Shown: piece after piece, positions 44,548 through 54,264 of the stretch
Layout of the letters: every line of letters begins with the position of its first letter
How positions within the stretch are numbered: position 1 is the stretch's first letter
Position numbers and translations under genes: made by a program
Assembly: GCA_902168205.1 (NCBI GenBank)
Contig: CABHOK010000007.1
Coordinates: 434,001-498,000 of the forward strand
Reading direction: 5' to 3'
DNA: 64,000 bases
Origin: an uncultured Chitinophaga sp.
GTDB taxonomy: Bacteria > Bacteroidota > Bacteroidia > Cytophagales > Cyclobacteriaceae
The notes under the pieces: generated by a model
Database searches by the model: none
Told to the model about the DNA's origin: nothing
Seen by the model: only the letters and a program-made list of their open reading frames with translations

Positions 44548-45126
44548 ATGAAAGAGTCCTCAATCGAATCATTTACCCCTGGCAGTCGGCAGCAATGGCG
44601 AAAGTGGTTAGAGAAAAATCATAGTAAAAAACAATCAGTATGGCTCATACTCTACCGAAAGGAATCTGATATACCTACCCTTGACTGGAGTGACGCTGTT
44701 GACGAAGCGCTTTGCTTTGGATGGATCGATAGCACTCGAAAATCTATTGACAAAGAAAAATTCATGCAGCGTTTCAGCATACGAAAGCCCAACAGTACCT
44801 GGTCGAAAATAAACAAGCAGAAAATCAAACGACTTATGAAAGAAGGGCTTATGACAACAGCCGGGGTAAAAGTAATCGAAGCTGCCAAGGAAAATGGATC
44901 GTGGTCTGTTTTGGACGAAGTGGAAGAACATGTTATTCCGAAAGACCTCGAAGATGCTTTTAAAAAGAAAGCCGGTTCAAAAAATCATTTCCTGAGTTTA
45001 AGTAAATCGAGACGAAGAGCTATGCTGTTATCGCTGGCCTTAACGAAACGACCGGAAACACGGGCAGCACGCATTTCTAAAATTGCAGAACACTGCGCCA
45101 AAAAACTGACAACCGATTTATTTTGA
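44548..45126 (+). CDS. YdeI/OmpD-associated family protein
   Basis: 192 residues: WRKWLEKNHSKKQSVWLILYRKES, LDWSDAVDEALCFGWIDSTRKSID, RFSIRKPNSTWSKINKQKIKRLMKEGLM and the C-terminal LSKSRRRAMLLSLALTKRPETRAARI, characteristic of the larger YdeI/OmdA class. It differs from the shorter YdeI-type protein at 40264-40845. Function is not established. Confidence 0.87.
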   Translation: MKESSIESFTPGSRQQWRKWLEKNHSKKQSVWLILYRKESDIPTLDWSDAVDEALCFGWIDSTRKSIDKEKFMQRFSIRKPNSTWSKINKQKIKRLMKEGLMTTAGVKVIEAAKENGSWSVLDEVEEHVIPKDLEDAFKKKAGSKNHFLSLSKSRRRAMLLSLALTKRPETRAARISKIAEHCAKKLTTDLF

Positions 45127-45178
45127 CACACTACTCACCGGGAACAAGTTTTTATTAGTCTCATCTATATATAGGCCT

Positions 45179-45751
45179 ATGAAAACAGAAAAACAAAAAA
45201 TGCTTGCCGGTGAGCTATACAATGCTCTAGACAAAGAGATCTCCGATGAAAGAACCGCTACACGTCTCCTGCTGAAGCGATTGAATGAAACAGCCGAGAA
45301 TGAGACTGTGCTGCGTGCTGAAATACTAAAACAACTGCTGCCGCATGCTTCCGATGGATTGTGGATTCAACCTCCCTTCTATTGTGACTATGGCTATAAC
45401 ATAAAGATCGGAGAGAAAGTATTTTTCAATTTCAATTGTGTTGTGCTGGATGTAACCTATGTTACGATAGGACACCGGACACTCTTTGGTCCGAACGTGC
45501 AGATCTATACCGCTACACATCCTGTCGATTTTCGTGAGCGCGCCACGGGCCTTGAGTATGCCAAACCAATAACGATCGGAGAAGATGTATGGATTGGTGG
45601 AAGCGCTGTGATCTGTCCCGGGATAAATATTGGAGACAGAACCGTGATTGGCGCAGGGAGCGTTGTAACAAAAGACATTCCTTCCGATGTATTTGCAGCC
45701 GGCAATCCCTGCAAAGTCATCAGGTCGTTAGATTCTTCTCGTACTGACTGA
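45179..45751 (+). CDS. Maltose/galactoside O-acetyltransferase-type sugar acetyltransferase
   Basis: 190 residues. N-terminal Mac domain (KMLAGELYNALDKEISDERTATRLLLKRLN), then a left-handed hexapeptide helix (YNIKIGEKVFFNFNCVVLDV, TYVTIGHRTLFGPNVQIYTATHPVDFRER). The catalytic His lies in TATHP (about residues 111-115), and WIGGSAVICPGINIGDRTVIGAGSVVTKDIP closes the acetyl-CoA site. It transfers acetyl from acetyl-CoA to a sugar hydroxyl; acceptor not predictable. Confidence 0.92.
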   Translation: MKTEKQKMLAGELYNALDKEISDERTATRLLLKRLNETAENETVLRAEILKQLLPHASDGLWIQPPFYCDYGYNIKIGEKVFFNFNCVVLDVTYVTIGHRTLFGPNVQIYTATHPVDFRERATGLEYAKPITIGEDVWIGGSAVICPGINIGDRTVIGAGSVVTKDIPSDVFAAGNPCKVIRSLDSSRTD

Positions 45752-45899
45752 GATCCCATTCCCTGCCAAGCGTGAAAAATTCCTATGAAAATGGATTCAT
45801 CAAAAAATCTCTCAATATACTTTGAAATACAAAGTACTTTTAAATATCTTTACATGTCTTTCAGAAAGGGCGCAACAAACAGCATAACAGAAAATAACT

Positions 45900-46211
45900 A
45901 TGAACAACAAAACAGAAGTAGCGATGAGCAGGAATTCAATCATTTTGAACTCGATAAGCCTCCTCTTTGGCGTGGTATTTTTTGCGATCGGTGTGATAAA
46001 CACCTTCTGGGGTAACGATCCCGGCTTCGGAGTTTTTATAGTACTTCTTTCGCTTGTATACTTCCCTCCTATAACTGCGATGATAAAAGAAAAGACAGGT
46101 CGTTCCGTTCCGCGTATCATCAAAATTCTGTTAGGTGTTTTTATTCTATGGGCTGCCCTGGGTGTAGGCGAACTGTTCGACAAGATCGATTTGATGATGG
46201 CGGATCTATAG
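45900..46211 (+). CDS. Small hypothetical membrane protein
   Basis: 103 residues with three transmembrane helices (IILNSISLLFGVVFFAIGVI, VFIVLLSLVYFPPITAM, IIKILLGVFILWAALGVGEL). No recognised family. A competing frame at 45785-46015 overlaps it but has no membrane or domain signature. The start could also be the internal Met at residue 9. Confidence 0.6.
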   Translation: MNNKTEVAMSRNSIILNSISLLFGVVFFAIGVINTFWGNDPGFGVFIVLLSLVYFPPITAMIKEKTGRSVPRIIKILLGVFILWAALGVGELFDKIDLMMADL

Positions 46212-46268
46212 TCTGCTATAATTCTTCCCGCTAACGATTCAGGATTCAAAGTATATTCCGAATGTCTA

Positions 46269-46276
46269 TAACTTTG
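46269..46276 (+). promoter_or_regulatory. -7 promoter element
   Basis: TAACTTTG matches TAnnTTTG exactly and lies 76 bp before ATG 46353 of the secreted protein gene. Confidence 0.5.
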
Positions 46277-46352
46277 TTTACCTGAATTGTTAACGCATTC
46301 ATCAAAAGAAAGCATATTTGCATCGGTGAACTATATATTCTCCGATTCTTCT

Positions 46353-47120
46353 ATGAAACTGATTCCCGTCCTGTTTTTATTCTTCTCTGTTCCGGTATAC
46401 GCACAACATTCTTCAAGCGATCTGCTCAGGCAATTTGAAAGAATATCCTACTGGGCCGAGTATGATGGCTCCGACTCAAAAGTTGACAAATACGATTCGT
46501 TGGAGCACGCAAACCAGGTATTTACCACAAAACTGCTGGCCTATACATCGCGACAGCCTTCTTCAATAACTGATACGTTTACAGCCCTGCGCGACAAAGG
46601 TCTTCGGATAGCAACCTCCGATGACGGGCTTTTCAGAATATACTCCTGGGACGATCAGGGTGGCGGTACCATGCGCTATTTCAAAACTATATTTCAGTAT
46701 AAAAACGATGGAAAGCTATATTCAAAAATCATTCGCGTTGAGACTTCGCAGGAAGAACTGGGCGATTGGTATTCTGACATCTATACATTAAAAAATGCCG
46801 GCAAGACTTACTACCTGGCCGTGAAGCATGGCATTTACTCTTCTAAAGATTGCTACCAGGGTATAAAGATATTCAGTATTGTGAACGGCACCTTACAACA
46901 CGATGTAAAGCTGATCAAAACAAAAACCGGTATACGGAATGAGCTTGGATTTAACTTCGATTTCTTTTCTGTTGTGGACCGAACCGAACGGCCGGTAAAG
47001 CTCATCAATTACAATACAAACGAAAAGGCAATCAGCATTCCTATAGTCTGGGAAAATGGCAAAGTAACCAGCAAGCTGATCATATATAAATTTACAGGTG
47101 AGTATTTTGAGAAACAGTAA
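46353..47120 (+). CDS. Secreted protein of unknown function
   Basis: Start at ATG 46353, which begins a signal peptide (MKLIPVLFLFFSVPVYAQ); the longer frame from 46287 does not. About 255 residues, beta-rich, with blocks such as LRIATSDDGLFRIYSWDDQGGGTM and TYYLAVKHGIYSSKDCYQGIKIFS that suggest a beta-propeller-like or related fold. No recognised family. Confidence 0.7.
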   Translation: MKLIPVLFLFFSVPVYAQHSSSDLLRQFERISYWAEYDGSDSKVDKYDSLEHANQVFTTKLLAYTSRQPSSITDTFTALRDKGLRIATSDDGLFRIYSWDDQGGGTMRYFKTIFQYKNDGKLYSKIIRVETSQEELGDWYSDIYTLKNAGKTYYLAVKHGIYSSKDCYQGIKIFSIVNGTLQHDVKLIKTKTGIRNELGFNFDFFSVVDRTERPVKLINYNTNEKAISIPIVWENGKVTSKLIIYKFTGEYFEKQ

Positions 47121-47242
47121 GTATACCTATAGCTGATTTACCGTTGCACCGTGCTTTTTAACGGCTATAGAATTCGTGAGATTTCAGTTTAATCTTACCT
47201 TCCAACGGTATGGATACTGGTGATTGCTATATTTATTAGTAT

Positions 47243-49402
47243 ATGTATAAACTCTTGTCTGCTATCCTTCTTACTGCAACCTGCCTGGGTGCAGAAGCAC
47301 AACGACAATTTTGGGGCACTACCAGTTCGGGCGGCCAATACGAAAATGGCTTCATCTTTAAAACAGACTCTATCGGTGATAACCTTGAGATTGTTCATCA
47401 CTTCAAAAATGAAATTGACGGGTCCAACATTGGTGCCTTGCTACTGGCGAGCAACAATAAACTATATGGTCTTGCAGCCTCCGGAGGCCAGGGAGGAAGT
47501 AACAGTGTATTCTCAAGTGGTACGCTCTTCGAATATGATCTTAACACGGACCAGTTTCGTGTGATCGAACATCTGGGTCCACTGAGTACTAACTTACCAA
47601 ATATATTTACCCCACGGGCGGAAGGAGTGCGTGGTTTAACAGAAGTGTCTCCTGGTCTTATTTATGGACTGGCTCGTCAAGGTAAGTATGTATTCTCCTA
47701 TAATTTCAACACAGGTGTATTCGACAAACCCTTCGTATTACCTACATACCAGGGTGGCCCTACCAACAGCACGATGCAGAACCAGATAGCAGAAGCATTC
47801 TATAAGGCAACCGATGGAAATTTATATGCCTGCACCACGACCAATTCAAGTTGTCCTGTTGCCAATCCTTACATGGGCTCTATCATTCGTGTTATTCCTT
47901 CCACCAATGCACTTGCCATTCGCTACCGGAGTGTGTGCCTGGTGGACAATGGCTATACATACAACGGTCATTTTGCAGAGGCTAACGGTAAACTTTACGG
48001 AACAACAAACAACGGAGGTACATCCAACCAGGGTGTAATCTTCGAATATATACCTTCGTCCAACACCTATAGCAAGCGTCACGATTTTCACGGAGGCGTA
48101 CTTACCAACAGCTTCTACCCTACATCGCTCGTGTTTGCCAAGAATGGTAAACTATATGGTACTGCGCATGGTGGTGGTGTGCCGGAACAAAATCTGGCCA
48201 GTGGTGGAGGTATACTATACGAGTTTGATTTGATCACAAACACGTTTACTAAAAAACACGATTTCCTTCTGGGTATCGGATGGCTTGGAGATGTAGGTAC
48301 CTTCCCTTCTTCGCTCGTCATCAGTGGCAACGGTAAACTGTATGGTTGCACAGAATTCGGAGTCTTTGAGTATAATACTACGACAAGCGAACTTCGTATG
48401 GCGGGTCGCTTCTGGACACGCGGCTTCGCTCCTTCTATGCTCCAGGTCTGCAGAAAACCATCGTATCAACACCAGACCGTTACTACACACGAGGTGTGTA
48501 AAGACGCTGCGTTCACACTTGACCTCGCGAGTCCGAATGCTACAACTATAGTCTGGAAACATAACAATGTTACTGATGCATCGCGAACAACATCACCGTT
48601 GAGTTTTGAGACATTTACGGCAGCCGATGCAGGCACCTGGGTATGTACACTGACCAATGAATGCGGCTCCACGACATCACAGACCTTCACGCTTGTTATG
48701 AACAATCCTTCTCAACCCGTAATAACACCAGGAGGCCCTGCAACATTTTGTAGCGGTGAAACGATCACACTCATTGCCCCTGAAGGATTCGCCAGCTATA
48801 CCTGGTCTACCGGAGAAACATCGCGCGAAATTATAATCAGCGAAAGCGGAGACTATACGGTGAGCGTAAACAATGGCTGCGAGAGTCCGCTGTCTCAACC
48901 GGTAACCGTAACAGTGCTAGAATTGCCTTCGGCACCAACCCATATTGAATCAACAGCCTATAACAAATTAAAAGCTGTTGGAAGTACTACCCGTTACGAA
49001 TGGACATTCAACGGTACACTGCTAAGTGATCAAACGGCCGAGATCACCGTGACCGAAACCGGTGTTTACGAGGTTCGCAGCGTGAGTGACAAAGGATGCC
49101 GCTCGGAAGATTTTGCATCGCTTACTTTTGTAGTCACCGGACTCGAAGCAGCCGGAAAAGAACAACTGGCAATCTACCCGAACCCTAGCCGTGGCATTGT
49201 AAACGTACGTGTTCGCGAGGAACTGATCGGGCCGGTAGAGGTATCGTTGTATAACACAAGCGGTCAACTGGTGATCAAACGTTCCATACACTTCAACCGG
49301 GACGAAAATACGATCTCATTTGGACAACTGCCTGCCGGTATATATAGACTGCTGTTACGAAAAGAATCAAAACTGATTTCCGCCAATGTGGTTATCCGCT
49401 GA
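47243..49402 (+). CDS. GloVer-repeat T9SS-exported protein
   Basis: 719 residues with a signal peptide (MYKLLSAILLTATCLGAEA). The first about 400 residues carry tandem GloVer-type repeats (NNKLYGLAASGGQGG, NGKLYGTAHGGG, NGKLYGTTNNGGTSNQGVIFEY), which form a propeller-like domain of unknown binding function. Two Ig/PKD-like regions follow (SFETFTAADAGTWVCTLTNECG; EGFASYTWSTGETSREI). The C-terminus is a type A T9SS sorting domain (LAIYPNPSRGIVNVRV). Likely cell-surface; role unknown. Confidence 0.88.
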   Translation: MYKLLSAILLTATCLGAEAQRQFWGTTSSGGQYENGFIFKTDSIGDNLEIVHHFKNEIDGSNIGALLLASNNKLYGLAASGGQGGSNSVFSSGTLFEYDLNTDQFRVIEHLGPLSTNLPNIFTPRAEGVRGLTEVSPGLIYGLARQGKYVFSYNFNTGVFDKPFVLPTYQGGPTNSTMQNQIAEAFYKATDGNLYACTTTNSSCPVANPYMGSIIRVIPSTNALAIRYRSVCLVDNGYTYNGHFAEANGKLYGTTNNGGTSNQGVIFEYIPSSNTYSKRHDFHGGVLTNSFYPTSLVFAKNGKLYGTAHGGGVPEQNLASGGGILYEFDLITNTFTKKHDFLLGIGWLGDVGTFPSSLVISGNGKLYGCTEFGVFEYNTTTSELRMAGRFWTRGFAPSMLQVCRKPSYQHQTVTTHEVCKDAAFTLDLASPNATTIVWKHNNVTDASRTTSPLSFETFTAADAGTWVCTLTNECGSTTSQTFTLVMNNPSQPVITPGGPATFCSGETITLIAPEGFASYTWSTGETSREIIISESGDYTVSVNNGCESPLSQPVTVTVLELPSAPTHIESTAYNKLKAVGSTTRYEWTFNGTLLSDQTAEITVTETGVYEVRSVSDKGCRSEDFASLTFVVTGLEAAGKEQLAIYPNPSRGIVNVRVREELIGPVEVSLYNTSGQLVIKRSIHFNRDENTISFGQLPAGIYRLLLRKESKLISANVVIR

Positions 49403-49542
49403 GTAGATACATCCACTCAGCACAACGCAAAGGTTGTCCTGTCAGCACAGCCCTGGCGGAGCTTTGTAAGATTTTCACAGATTTTTTTTACAGGCGGGTA
49501 GGGTAAATTGGGAATTACTTGTATTCTTAATAAATTCAGCTT

Positions 49543-49980
49543 ATGCCCCTTTTATCCGCAAGACACCTCCTATCCGCAGGTATTGTACTAACGCTCTTCA
49601 CATCATCGTGTAAAGACGATGACGCAACTCCCAGCAAACGCCCGCTGCTGGTGGGTAAACAATGGACAACGGTCTATTATGAAATGGATGGTGAAGACAT
49701 CACCGATGATCGGGAAGCATGCGAAGAAGACAACACAACAACTTTTTTTGCTGATGGAACTTTCATCGATGATATAGGTAATGAGCTGTGTGAAGAGTTC
49801 GAAACAGACGTTCAGGGTACCTGGGAGTTCAAGGCGAATGAGACAATCATCAGTATTCGTCCGGCAGGAGAAAGTGCATCGGACTGGAACATTGTTGAAC
49901 TCACCGACAGTACACTCAAAATCTCACAATATATACAGCAGCTTCAGGCTGAGGTTGTGGTTGTGATGACCCCGCTGTAA
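49543..49980 (+). CDS. Lipocalin-like lipoprotein
   Basis: 145 residues with a lipoprotein signal (LFTSSCKDDDATP; Cys about residue 23). The mature part matches lipocalin-like domains of Bacteroidota: LVGKQWTTVYYEMDGEDI, TFFADGTFIDDIGN, GTWEFKANETIISIRP, NIVELTDSTLKIS. It is 70 bp upstream of an ECF sigma gene on the same strand and may be part of that surface-signalling locus, although a separate start is possible. Confidence 0.8.
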   Translation: MPLLSARHLLSAGIVLTLFTSSCKDDDATPSKRPLLVGKQWTTVYYEMDGEDITDDREACEEDNTTTFFADGTFIDDIGNELCEEFETDVQGTWEFKANETIISIRPAGESASDWNIVELTDSTLKISQYIQQLQAEVVVVMTPL

Positions 49981-50050
49981 CTTTAATTTACGTTCATGAC
50001 AGGCAAGCGCTGCAAACCAATATACCGGATCACCAACTCTATATTCAGGA

Positions 50051-50542
50051 ATGACACGGGAAGATTTCAAGTCGGTTTTTGATGAGTACTATCGTCCGCT
50101 AAAGAACTTCCTGTACTATAAACTGGCAGATATAGATTTAGCGGAAGACATCACACAAGAGGTGTTTGTCAAGGCATGGGACAAACGCGACACGATCTTG
50201 CTTGAGACCGTGAAAAGTTATCTCTATAAGATCGCGAATAATCTTGCTATTAATCATTTCAACAGTGCGAAGACGCGATTCGAACTGAAGCTCGAAGATC
50301 ATGATCGCAGTGTTCAGGAATCACCCCACTATGTATTGGAGAAAGATGAGTTTGCTGCAAGGTTGAATCGTACACTAGAAAATTTACCCGAGTCTCAACG
50401 CGTGGTCTTTCTGATGAACCGCATCGATGATCTGACCTATAGCGAAATTGCCGGGCGATTGGACATCAGCGTGAAGGCCGTTGAAAAACGGATGCAGGGA
50501 GCACTTGAAAGTTTACGAAGTATCACACAATCCAGGTTTTAA
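50051..50542 (+). CDS. ECF sigma factor (Bacteroidota FecI-like)
   Basis: 163 residues: region 2 (FKSVFDEYYRPLKNFLYYKLADIDLAEDITQEVFVKAWDKR) and region 4 (LPESQRVVFLMNRIDDLTYSEIAGRLDISVKAVEKRM). It is of the ECF type that directs transcription of surface-uptake genes. A FecR anti-sigma gene starts 3 bp after it, and an STN-containing TonB receptor overlaps that gene, forming a trans-envelope regulatory circuit. Confidence 0.93.
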   Translation: MTREDFKSVFDEYYRPLKNFLYYKLADIDLAEDITQEVFVKAWDKRDTILLETVKSYLYKIANNLAINHFNSAKTRFELKLEDHDRSVQESPHYVLEKDEFAARLNRTLENLPESQRVVFLMNRIDDLTYSEIAGRLDISVKAVEKRMQGALESLRSITQSRF

Positions 50543-50545
50543 TTT

Positions 50546-51454
50546 ATGGAGAACCATAACGATTTTTTTAAGGACTGGCTGGAGGGAAAAGTATCGCCTG
50601 CTGAACTTAAATCCAGGGAAGAAAATGGCAATGCGCTCATTCGGGAGTATGATGAATTGATCACACGATCTGCCAGCTTGAAAGTACCCGACTCCGGTTC
50701 AAAGGAAGACGCGTGGGAAAAACTCTCGGGTAAATTAACCGAGACACCGAAGCCCGAAGCCAAAGTTGTAAAGATTGGTCGCTGGATTCCGTTGAGCATC
50801 GCTGCATCGGTAACATTATTAGTGATTGCATTCTTCGCATTCCATGAAGCTACAGTTACAACAACCATGGCTGAGACAAAAGTATATACTTTGCCCGATG
50901 GTTCGGAAGTAACACTGAACGCTGAATCTAAAATTGCTTACTCCCGATTCAACTTTTCAGACGACCGAACCGTAACGCTCGAAGGAGAAGCTTTCTTCAA
51001 CGTAACCAAGGGAAATACATTTACGGTGAAAAGTGAAAACGGAAATGTTACTGTACTGGGTACCAGTTTCAATGTAAATACAAGACCTGCAGAATTCGAA
51101 GTGTCTTGTTTCACGGGCAAAGTAAAAGTAACTCATGACAAACATGAGGTTATGCTTACCAAGGGGTTGTTTACTAAATTGGACAAGGACAAACTGATTG
51201 CTGCGGAACCGTTCGATGACAAAAAAACTACATGGCGCCAGGGAGATTTCTATTTTGAAGGTAGACCGCTGAATATTGTAATTGATGAACTGGAACGACA
51301 ATTCAATGTCGAAATTATACTGCAGGGTGATGGCACCCGATTATATACCGGTTATTTCAGTAACAAAAATCTGGATGAAGCGTTGGAGATGGTATTTAAA
51401 CCCATGTCTCTGAACTATACACACGAGACAGCTAACAAGATAACGGTGAAGTGA
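50546..51454 (+). CDS. FecR-type anti-sigma factor
   Basis: 302 residues. Cytoplasmic N-terminal part (about 1-85), one transmembrane helix (IPLSIAASVTLLVIAFFAF) and a periplasmic FecR domain (YTLPDGSEVTLNAESKIAYSRF, RTVTLEGEAFFNVTKG). A DUF4974-like C-terminus follows (LNIVIDELERQFNVEIILQG). It should hold the ECF sigma factor inactive until the receptor signals. Its stop overlaps the receptor GTG start by 4 bp (GTGA). Confidence 0.93.
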   Translation: MENHNDFFKDWLEGKVSPAELKSREENGNALIREYDELITRSASLKVPDSGSKEDAWEKLSGKLTETPKPEAKVVKIGRWIPLSIAASVTLLVIAFFAFHEATVTTTMAETKVYTLPDGSEVTLNAESKIAYSRFNFSDDRTVTLEGEAFFNVTKGNTFTVKSENGNVTVLGTSFNVNTRPAEFEVSCFTGKVKVTHDKHEVMLTKGLFTKLDKDKLIAAEPFDDKKTTWRQGDFYFEGRPLNIVIDELERQFNVEIILQGDGTRLYTGYFSNKNLDEALEMVFKPMSLNYTHETANKITVK

Positions 51455-54132
51455 CCCGGAGTATATTTATAGTTCTGTTCATCGTCATTAACATAACACT
51501 GCGGGCACAACAACCTGTAGAGGAAGTTCACGTCCAGGAAATATTTCGAAAAACTCTGCTGTCAAAAGCACTCAAGACTATACAGGATAAATATAGTCTG
51601 AAGATTGCCTATGATCCTTCTCTCGTGCAGAATATAATTGTTGACTTGCGACTGAATGATCTTGGGATATTGCAAAGTCTCGAACGCCTGACAGAAGGAA
51701 CCCCGGTAAAGGCACAACAAGTAGGAAACAACTTCATTATTGTACCGCGTCCAAAGGCCTCAGACGAAAGTATACCGGGGAAGACAAATATCAGTCTGTC
51801 CGGGAAAGTTATTGATCACAGTACAGAAGAAACATTGCCACAGGCAACGATATGGGTACACGGCACAAACATTACGACTACCACCAACAACGATGGCCAC
51901 TTCACGCTATTTGCCATTCCGCATGACACTTGTACGTTGGAGGTGCGATACCTCGGCTATATTACGCAAGCAGTTCGCATAAAAGATCTCGATACTTCCC
52001 GTGAATTCAGTATACACTTAAAAAGCGATACACAGATTTTGAATGAAGTAGTTGTACTTGATGAATATAACCAGGCGGTTCATACAGAAGATATACCAGG
52101 AGCTTTTGTTTTTAATCCGAAAGCACTTCATACACTTCCTTCGCTGGGAGAACAGGACATGTCGCGAACCATGCAGTTACTGCCGGGCGTTACGGCTACC
52201 GATGAATCTTCTTCCGGTATGATTATACGTGGCTCACACGCGAGCTATAATCTTACGCTGCTGGACGGGATGACCATATACCAGCAGGATCATTTCTTCG
52301 GTTCGTTCAGCATCATCAATGCCGATATCATCAAAGACGTGCGCGTGCATAAAGGAATGTTTGACCCAAGGTATGGCGGCCGTGTATCGGGTGTAATTGA
52401 CATCACTACAAAGAATGGGAACAGCGTAAAACCGGCCTTCAACGCCAAGCTCAACATGATCAACGGGAAGGCTACTGTCGAAATACCGATCGCAAAAAAA
52501 TGGTCGCTCTTTGCCGGTGCCAGGCGATCGTTTACCGATGTTGTCCAAAGCAAACTGTTCGACAATCTCTTTGCAATAGCAAGAACCTATAATGATCAGA
52601 TCGATATCTTTCGTTTTGTTGAACCGCTCGGCAGACAAGTAACTCCGCAGTATTATTTTTTCGATACCAATACCAAACTTTCCTTCCGTCCATCCAGTCG
52701 TGATATACTTTCGCTTAGCCTTTATATCAGCCGAGACAGAATGGACATTCGTGACAGCACTTCGCTCGGCAGTGACAACGATACTTTTATAGTAGACAGC
52801 GATGAAGTTACACGCTGGGGAAATAACGGGGCAAGTCTGCGCTGGGCACGTCAATGGAGCGATACATACTATACCAATATCCGCATATCGGACTCCAAAT
52901 TTTTCCGGAAGTATAATTACCAGCACGAGATCGTATTGGATTCGGGACAAAGCACGTATGCATTTAATTTCAAAAACAGTATCAACGACCTGAGCTACAC
53001 TGTCGACAACGAATGGAAGCCACGCAATACGCTCTCCGTCGACTGGGGCCTGTCGGGTACGCGACAGGAAACGGACGTACATATACAAGACCGATATACA
53101 TCCGATATAGTTTCTCCGGATGAAATACCTGAGGACACGAACATCACCGAAAATGAATATAGCTGGCTTCACAGCTTATACGGAGGAATAACGGTTTCAC
53201 CTGCAAGCCGATTAACAACTTCGGCCGGTGCGCGCATGGTATATTATTACAATCAACGTGGGCAGGTATATTTTGAACCGCGACTTACTGCCTCCTATAA
53301 ATTGACCGGGCAGCTAAACCTGAAGACAGGTTATGGTCGCAGCCACCAGTTTATCACACAACTCTTTTACCCTTCACGTACTGGCTCGATATCCGGAATC
53401 AATGAAAACTTCTGGATACTGTCCCGTCCCGGAGATGTGAGCGCTCCGGTTATATCATCCGATCATGTGAGCGCAGGCGCAACCCTGCGAAGTAAACAAT
53501 TCGCGTACGATGCCGAGGTCTATTATAAAACAAGTGAAGGCGTGATCATTGACGAAAATCTGAACTCCGGCAACACAACTATATATGGTCTTGATATTAT
53601 GGTGCAGAAAACAAGCGGTATCCATAAGGGATGGATTGCCTATTCACTCGCGCATGCTACACAAACACATCCCTATATTTTGCAGGGAGCCCACGCGCCA
53701 TCGTGGCAGGATCAACGCCATGAACTCAAGGTTATAGACATGCTGATGTTACGTAACTGGAATCTTTCCTCCACACTCATCTTCGGATCCGGTAAACCTT
53801 ATCCCAAATACACAGTGCGTTATCATCGCAATGAGGATGGTGTGATCAATGACTATGATCTTCTGCTGGACTATAGCAACCAGTCACGGCTGCCGGTATA
53901 TTTCAGAATTGACTTCGCAGCTTCCTATAGTATACGACTTAAGAACTCCCGTGAAATTGAAATGGGACTATCTATCCACAACATTACCGATCATAAGAAT
54001 ATTAAAACACGAAAGATCGATACCACCCGGCTGGACGAAGCCAAGCTCACCAACACGGAAGTTCCGGCAACGTACATGGATATTGTACTGCTGGGGTTCG
54101 CTCCTACCCTCTCGGTAAATGTTTCTCTTTAA
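51451..54132 (+). CDS. STN-domain TonB-dependent receptor (FecA-like)
   Basis: 893 residues from GTG 51451. Signal peptide (residues 1-19), then an STN signalling domain (LLSKALKTIQDKYSLKIAYDPSLVQNI, about 31-100). A carboxypeptidase-regulatory-like domain (LSGKVIDHSTEETLPQATIWVHG) and the TonB plug (LGEQDMSRTMQLLPGVTATDESSSGMIIRGSHASYNLTLLDGMTIYQQDH) come next, followed by the barrel, which ends FAPTLSVNVSL. STN domains relay substrate occupancy to FecR. The substrate is unknown; this could be an iron chelate or a glycan. Confidence 0.92.
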   Translation: MTRSIFIVLFIVINITLRAQQPVEEVHVQEIFRKTLLSKALKTIQDKYSLKIAYDPSLVQNIIVDLRLNDLGILQSLERLTEGTPVKAQQVGNNFIIVPRPKASDESIPGKTNISLSGKVIDHSTEETLPQATIWVHGTNITTTTNNDGHFTLFAIPHDTCTLEVRYLGYITQAVRIKDLDTSREFSIHLKSDTQILNEVVVLDEYNQAVHTEDIPGAFVFNPKALHTLPSLGEQDMSRTMQLLPGVTATDESSSGMIIRGSHASYNLTLLDGMTIYQQDHFFGSFSIINADIIKDVRVHKGMFDPRYGGRVSGVIDITTKNGNSVKPAFNAKLNMINGKATVEIPIAKKWSLFAGARRSFTDVVQSKLFDNLFAIARTYNDQIDIFRFVEPLGRQVTPQYYFFDTNTKLSFRPSSRDILSLSLYISRDRMDIRDSTSLGSDNDTFIVDSDEVTRWGNNGASLRWARQWSDTYYTNIRISDSKFFRKYNYQHEIVLDSGQSTYAFNFKNSINDLSYTVDNEWKPRNTLSVDWGLSGTRQETDVHIQDRYTSDIVSPDEIPEDTNITENEYSWLHSLYGGITVSPASRLTTSAGARMVYYYNQRGQVYFEPRLTASYKLTGQLNLKTGYGRSHQFITQLFYPSRTGSISGINENFWILSRPGDVSAPVISSDHVSAGATLRSKQFAYDAEVYYKTSEGVIIDENLNSGNTTIYGLDIMVQKTSGIHKGWIAYSLAHATQTHPYILQGAHAPSWQDQRHELKVIDMLMLRNWNLSSTLIFGSGKPYPKYTVRYHRNEDGVINDYDLLLDYSNQSRLPVYFRIDFAASYSIRLKNSREIEMGLSIHNITDHKNIKTRKIDTTRLDEAKLTNTEVPATYMDIVLLGFAPTLSVNVSL

Positions 54133-54264
54133 CAGGACACTACGTTTGGGTAACAACTACAGCTTTATTTCCACCAGAATCGCGATTTCAAAAAAAACTT
54201 TAAAAATCTTTTAGGGTAAATCACGGGGTGCCTGTAATCATATTGAAAAACACAAAAACTCAAT

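Noticed and set aside
52234-53172. 312-codon minus-strand frame
   Set aside because: Antisense to the STN TonB receptor; no recognisable domain despite its length.
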